Shown here piece after piece: positions 6,877 to 7,981 of a stretch of 7,981 nucleotides of DNA (position 1 is the stretch's first letter; each line of letters begins with the position of its first letter). This stretch comes from an uncultured bacterium. Its GTDB lineage: Bacteria > Patescibacteriota > Dojkabacteria > B142 > OLB20. The stretch is from contig CALARN010000172.1 in assembly GCA_937889205.1 (NCBI GenBank), forward strand, positions 1 to 7,981, read 5' to 3'. A program made the position numbers and the translations under genes. Under the pieces are notes generated by a model. That model was not told where the DNA came from. It searched no databases and saw only the letters and a program-made list of their open reading frames with translations.

Positions 6877-7122
6877 TTATATTAATTCATTGTATGGCAA
6901 TAATGCCATGAATCTTGCTTTTTTAATTTCTCTTGAAAGTTTTCTTTGACACTTTGGACTTACCCCAGTTCTAGCTGGAGGTAATAATCTACCTCGAGTA
7001 GTCACAAATTTCTTTAATTTGTAAACATCTTTATAATTAATAAGATCTGGATTACCCTTAAATGGATCTGGCAGCTTGGGTAAGCTTTTGATCTTTTTTT
7101 TCTTTTTTTTCACAAATGCCAT
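6877..7122 (-). CDS. rpsR: 30S ribosomal protein S18 (bS18)
   Basis: Small-subunit protein that binds 16S rRNA as a pair with S6 at the platform. The 81 residues match normal length. The S18 signature is clear: INYKDVYKLKKFVTTRGRLLPPARTG (about 28-53, given here as the family block), then the SPKCQRKLSREIKKARFMALLPY end. The N terminus begins MAFV and then six lysines encoded by two A8 runs separated by a G. The start ATG has no good Shine-Dalgarno (GTAGAT about ten bases upstream at best), suggesting coupling to ssb, which ends 23 bases earlier. In many bacteria rplI (L9) follows; here the 618-residue gene takes that place. Confidence 0.97.
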   Translation of the reverse strand: MAFVKKKKKKIKSLPKLPDPFKGNPDLINYKDVYKLKKFVTTRGRLLPPARTGVSPKCQRKLSREIKKARFMALLPYNELI

Positions 7123-7145
7123 TTTATTTATCTACAAACTTTTAA

Positions 7146-7637
7146 TTAAAATAAATCTTCTCCATCTTCGTCATCAACGATGACTGGCTCATCATTTACT
7201 GCTGGAGCTTTATCGATAATTTCATTTACAAATTCATCGCTATCTTTGACTTTATCACCAATTTTCTTAGCTGAGTCAAGACCAATGCCTTTCTTATCTT
7301 TATCATCGAGTAATTTCATATCTTGAAGTTTAATCTCAGTTCTAAAGTGTCTAACGCCATTAGCATCATCCCAAGTTCTAGTTCTTAATTCACCTTCTAC
7401 ATAAATTGCCATACCTGTGGATAATAATTGTGCGCAAATTTCACCTAATTTATTCCAAGCTACAATATTATGAAACTCCGTTCTTTCTTGAACATTGCTC
7501 TTGCTATCTTTCCAAGTTGAATTTGTAGCTAGACCAAATGTACAAACTACTGAACCATTATTTGTTTCTCTGATAACTGGATCTCTTGTGAGATTACCAA
7601 TTAATATTACTTTATTTAACGACCTTGATGTTGACAT
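7146..7637 (-). CDS. ssb: Single-stranded DNA-binding protein
   Basis: Binds and protects single-stranded DNA in replication and repair and recruits partners through its C-terminal tip. The OB fold spans about residues 6-112: LNKVILIGNLTRDP at 7-20, TEFHNIVAW at 53-61 and GMAIYVEGELRTRTW at 75-89. A short flexible acidic linker (113-150) leads to the tip DDEDGEDLF. The tip keeps the acidic run and final Phe but lacks the usual Pro before it (canonical DDDIPF). Length of 163 residues is normal. The only in-frame start is the ATG at 7637, and the AGAAGG in front of it touches the ATG with no spacer. It lies between rpsF and rpsR, the classic arrangement. Confidence 0.97.
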   Translation of the reverse strand: MSTSRSLNKVILIGNLTRDPVIRETNNGSVVCTFGLATNSTWKDSKSNVQERTEFHNIVAWNKLGEICAQLLSTGMAIYVEGELRTRTWDDANGVRHFRTEIKLQDMKLLDDKDKKGIGLDSAKKIGDKVKDSDEFVNEIIDKAPAVNDEPVIVDDEDGEDLF

Positions 7638-7643
7638 CCTTCT
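7638..7643 (-). promoter_or_regulatory. Shine-Dalgarno-like AGAAGG abutting the ssb ATG
   Basis: AGAAGG on the - strand ends at the base next to the ATG, leaving no spacer. No alternative start codon is available in frame nearby, so the ssb start is kept. The same geometry (AAAAGG directly before ATG) occurs at prfA. Confidence 0.45.
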
Positions 7644-7660
7644 AAATATTAAAAAATAAC

Positions 7661-7951
7661 TTAATTATCTAATTTTTCTAAGAGAAATCTTAAAATATCA
7701 TTCATCAGTTTCAATTCTCTTTGGAATTTATCACTTGATGCCGAGTTTAAAGTTAAATTGTAGACAATATAATAACCCTCTTCATGTTTTTTAATTGGGT
7801 ATGCTAAATGTCTTTTACCCCAAACATCTGTAGCAGAGATCTCTCCACCATTCTCTTTTACATGTTTCTCAATTCTTTTCTGAATACCTGATCTAATGTC
7901 TTCAGGCAACAATGGCTTGAGAATGACCATCAGTTCGTACTTGTTAATCAT
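7661..7951 (-). CDS. rpsF: 30S ribosomal protein S6 (bS6)
   Basis: Small-subunit platform protein that pairs with S18 on 16S rRNA. The 96 residues match normal length. Family features are the opening strand YELMVILKPLLPE (about 5-17), the WGKRHLAYPIKKHEEGYYIVYN block (44-65, the S6 hallmark) and the helix ending LMNDILRFLLEKLD. The ATG at 7951 is preceded by AAAAGG at 7961-7956 with a four-base spacer, a workable Shine-Dalgarno. It is the first visible gene of the - strand operon. Only 30 bases upstream are in the window, too few to show the promoter or the S6:S18-binding leader RNA known in some bacteria. Confidence 0.97.
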   Translation of the reverse strand: MINKYELMVILKPLLPEDIRSGIQKRIEKHVKENGGEISATDVWGKRHLAYPIKKHEEGYYIVYNLTLNSASSDKFQRELKLMNDILRFLLEKLDN

Positions 7952-7981
7952 TTTGCCTTTTGAAAAATAAACTAAATAATG

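Noticed and set aside
1..7981. CRISPR arrays, insertion sequences, tRNA genes or defence systems
   Set aside because: No spaced direct repeats, transposase, terminal inverted repeats or tRNA-like fold were seen. The window is core housekeeping genes plus one orphan.

Overview
The window is an AT-rich bacterial chromosomal segment of ordinary gene density. It has nine protein genes, no stretch of more than about 120 bases without a gene, and no RNA gene, mobile element or CRISPR array that I can see. Low GC, lysine/asparagine/isoleucine-rich proteins, compact layout, weak Shine-Dalgarno sites, a long cysteine-free L31, and S6-SSB-S18 not followed by L9 together suggest a Patescibacteria (CPR)-type organism. 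This is inference from style and gene order, not a phylogenetic placement. Stop codons TAA, TAG and TGA are all used as stops, so the standard bacterial code fits.

Left part, + strand (1-2475). A terminator for an unseen upstream transcript is followed by an extended -10 promoter and rpmE (ribosomal protein L31), which has its own terminator. Next comes prfA (release factor 1), probably transcribed from a promoter so close to its ATG that the mRNA would be nearly leaderless. prmC starts one base after the prfA stop. PrmC methylates the GGQ glutamine of release factors, so enzyme and substrate are encoded together.

Right part, - strand (read from 7951 down to 2483). rpsF (S6), ssb and rpsR (S18) form the classic S6-SSB-S18 cluster. 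It runs without an obvious break into a 618-residue protein that I cannot name, and then into an S41 C-terminal processing protease (ctpA type). A clear intrinsic terminator follows. A separate promoter then drives an HtrA/DegP-type membrane-anchored serine protease with one PDZ domain. The HtrA gene converges on prmC with only 7 bases between the two stop codons.

The two envelope proteases probably act on protein quality control outside the membrane. The rest of the window concerns translation and single-stranded DNA binding. The least explained element is the 618-residue protein. Its N-terminal half is unrecognised. Its C-terminal half seems to consist of a beta-rich swivel-like module, a small alpha/beta module and a KOW/SH3-like end, an arrangement I associate only loosely with proteins of Chloroflexi and CPR bacteria related to the MutL/GlmL (ASKHA) group.
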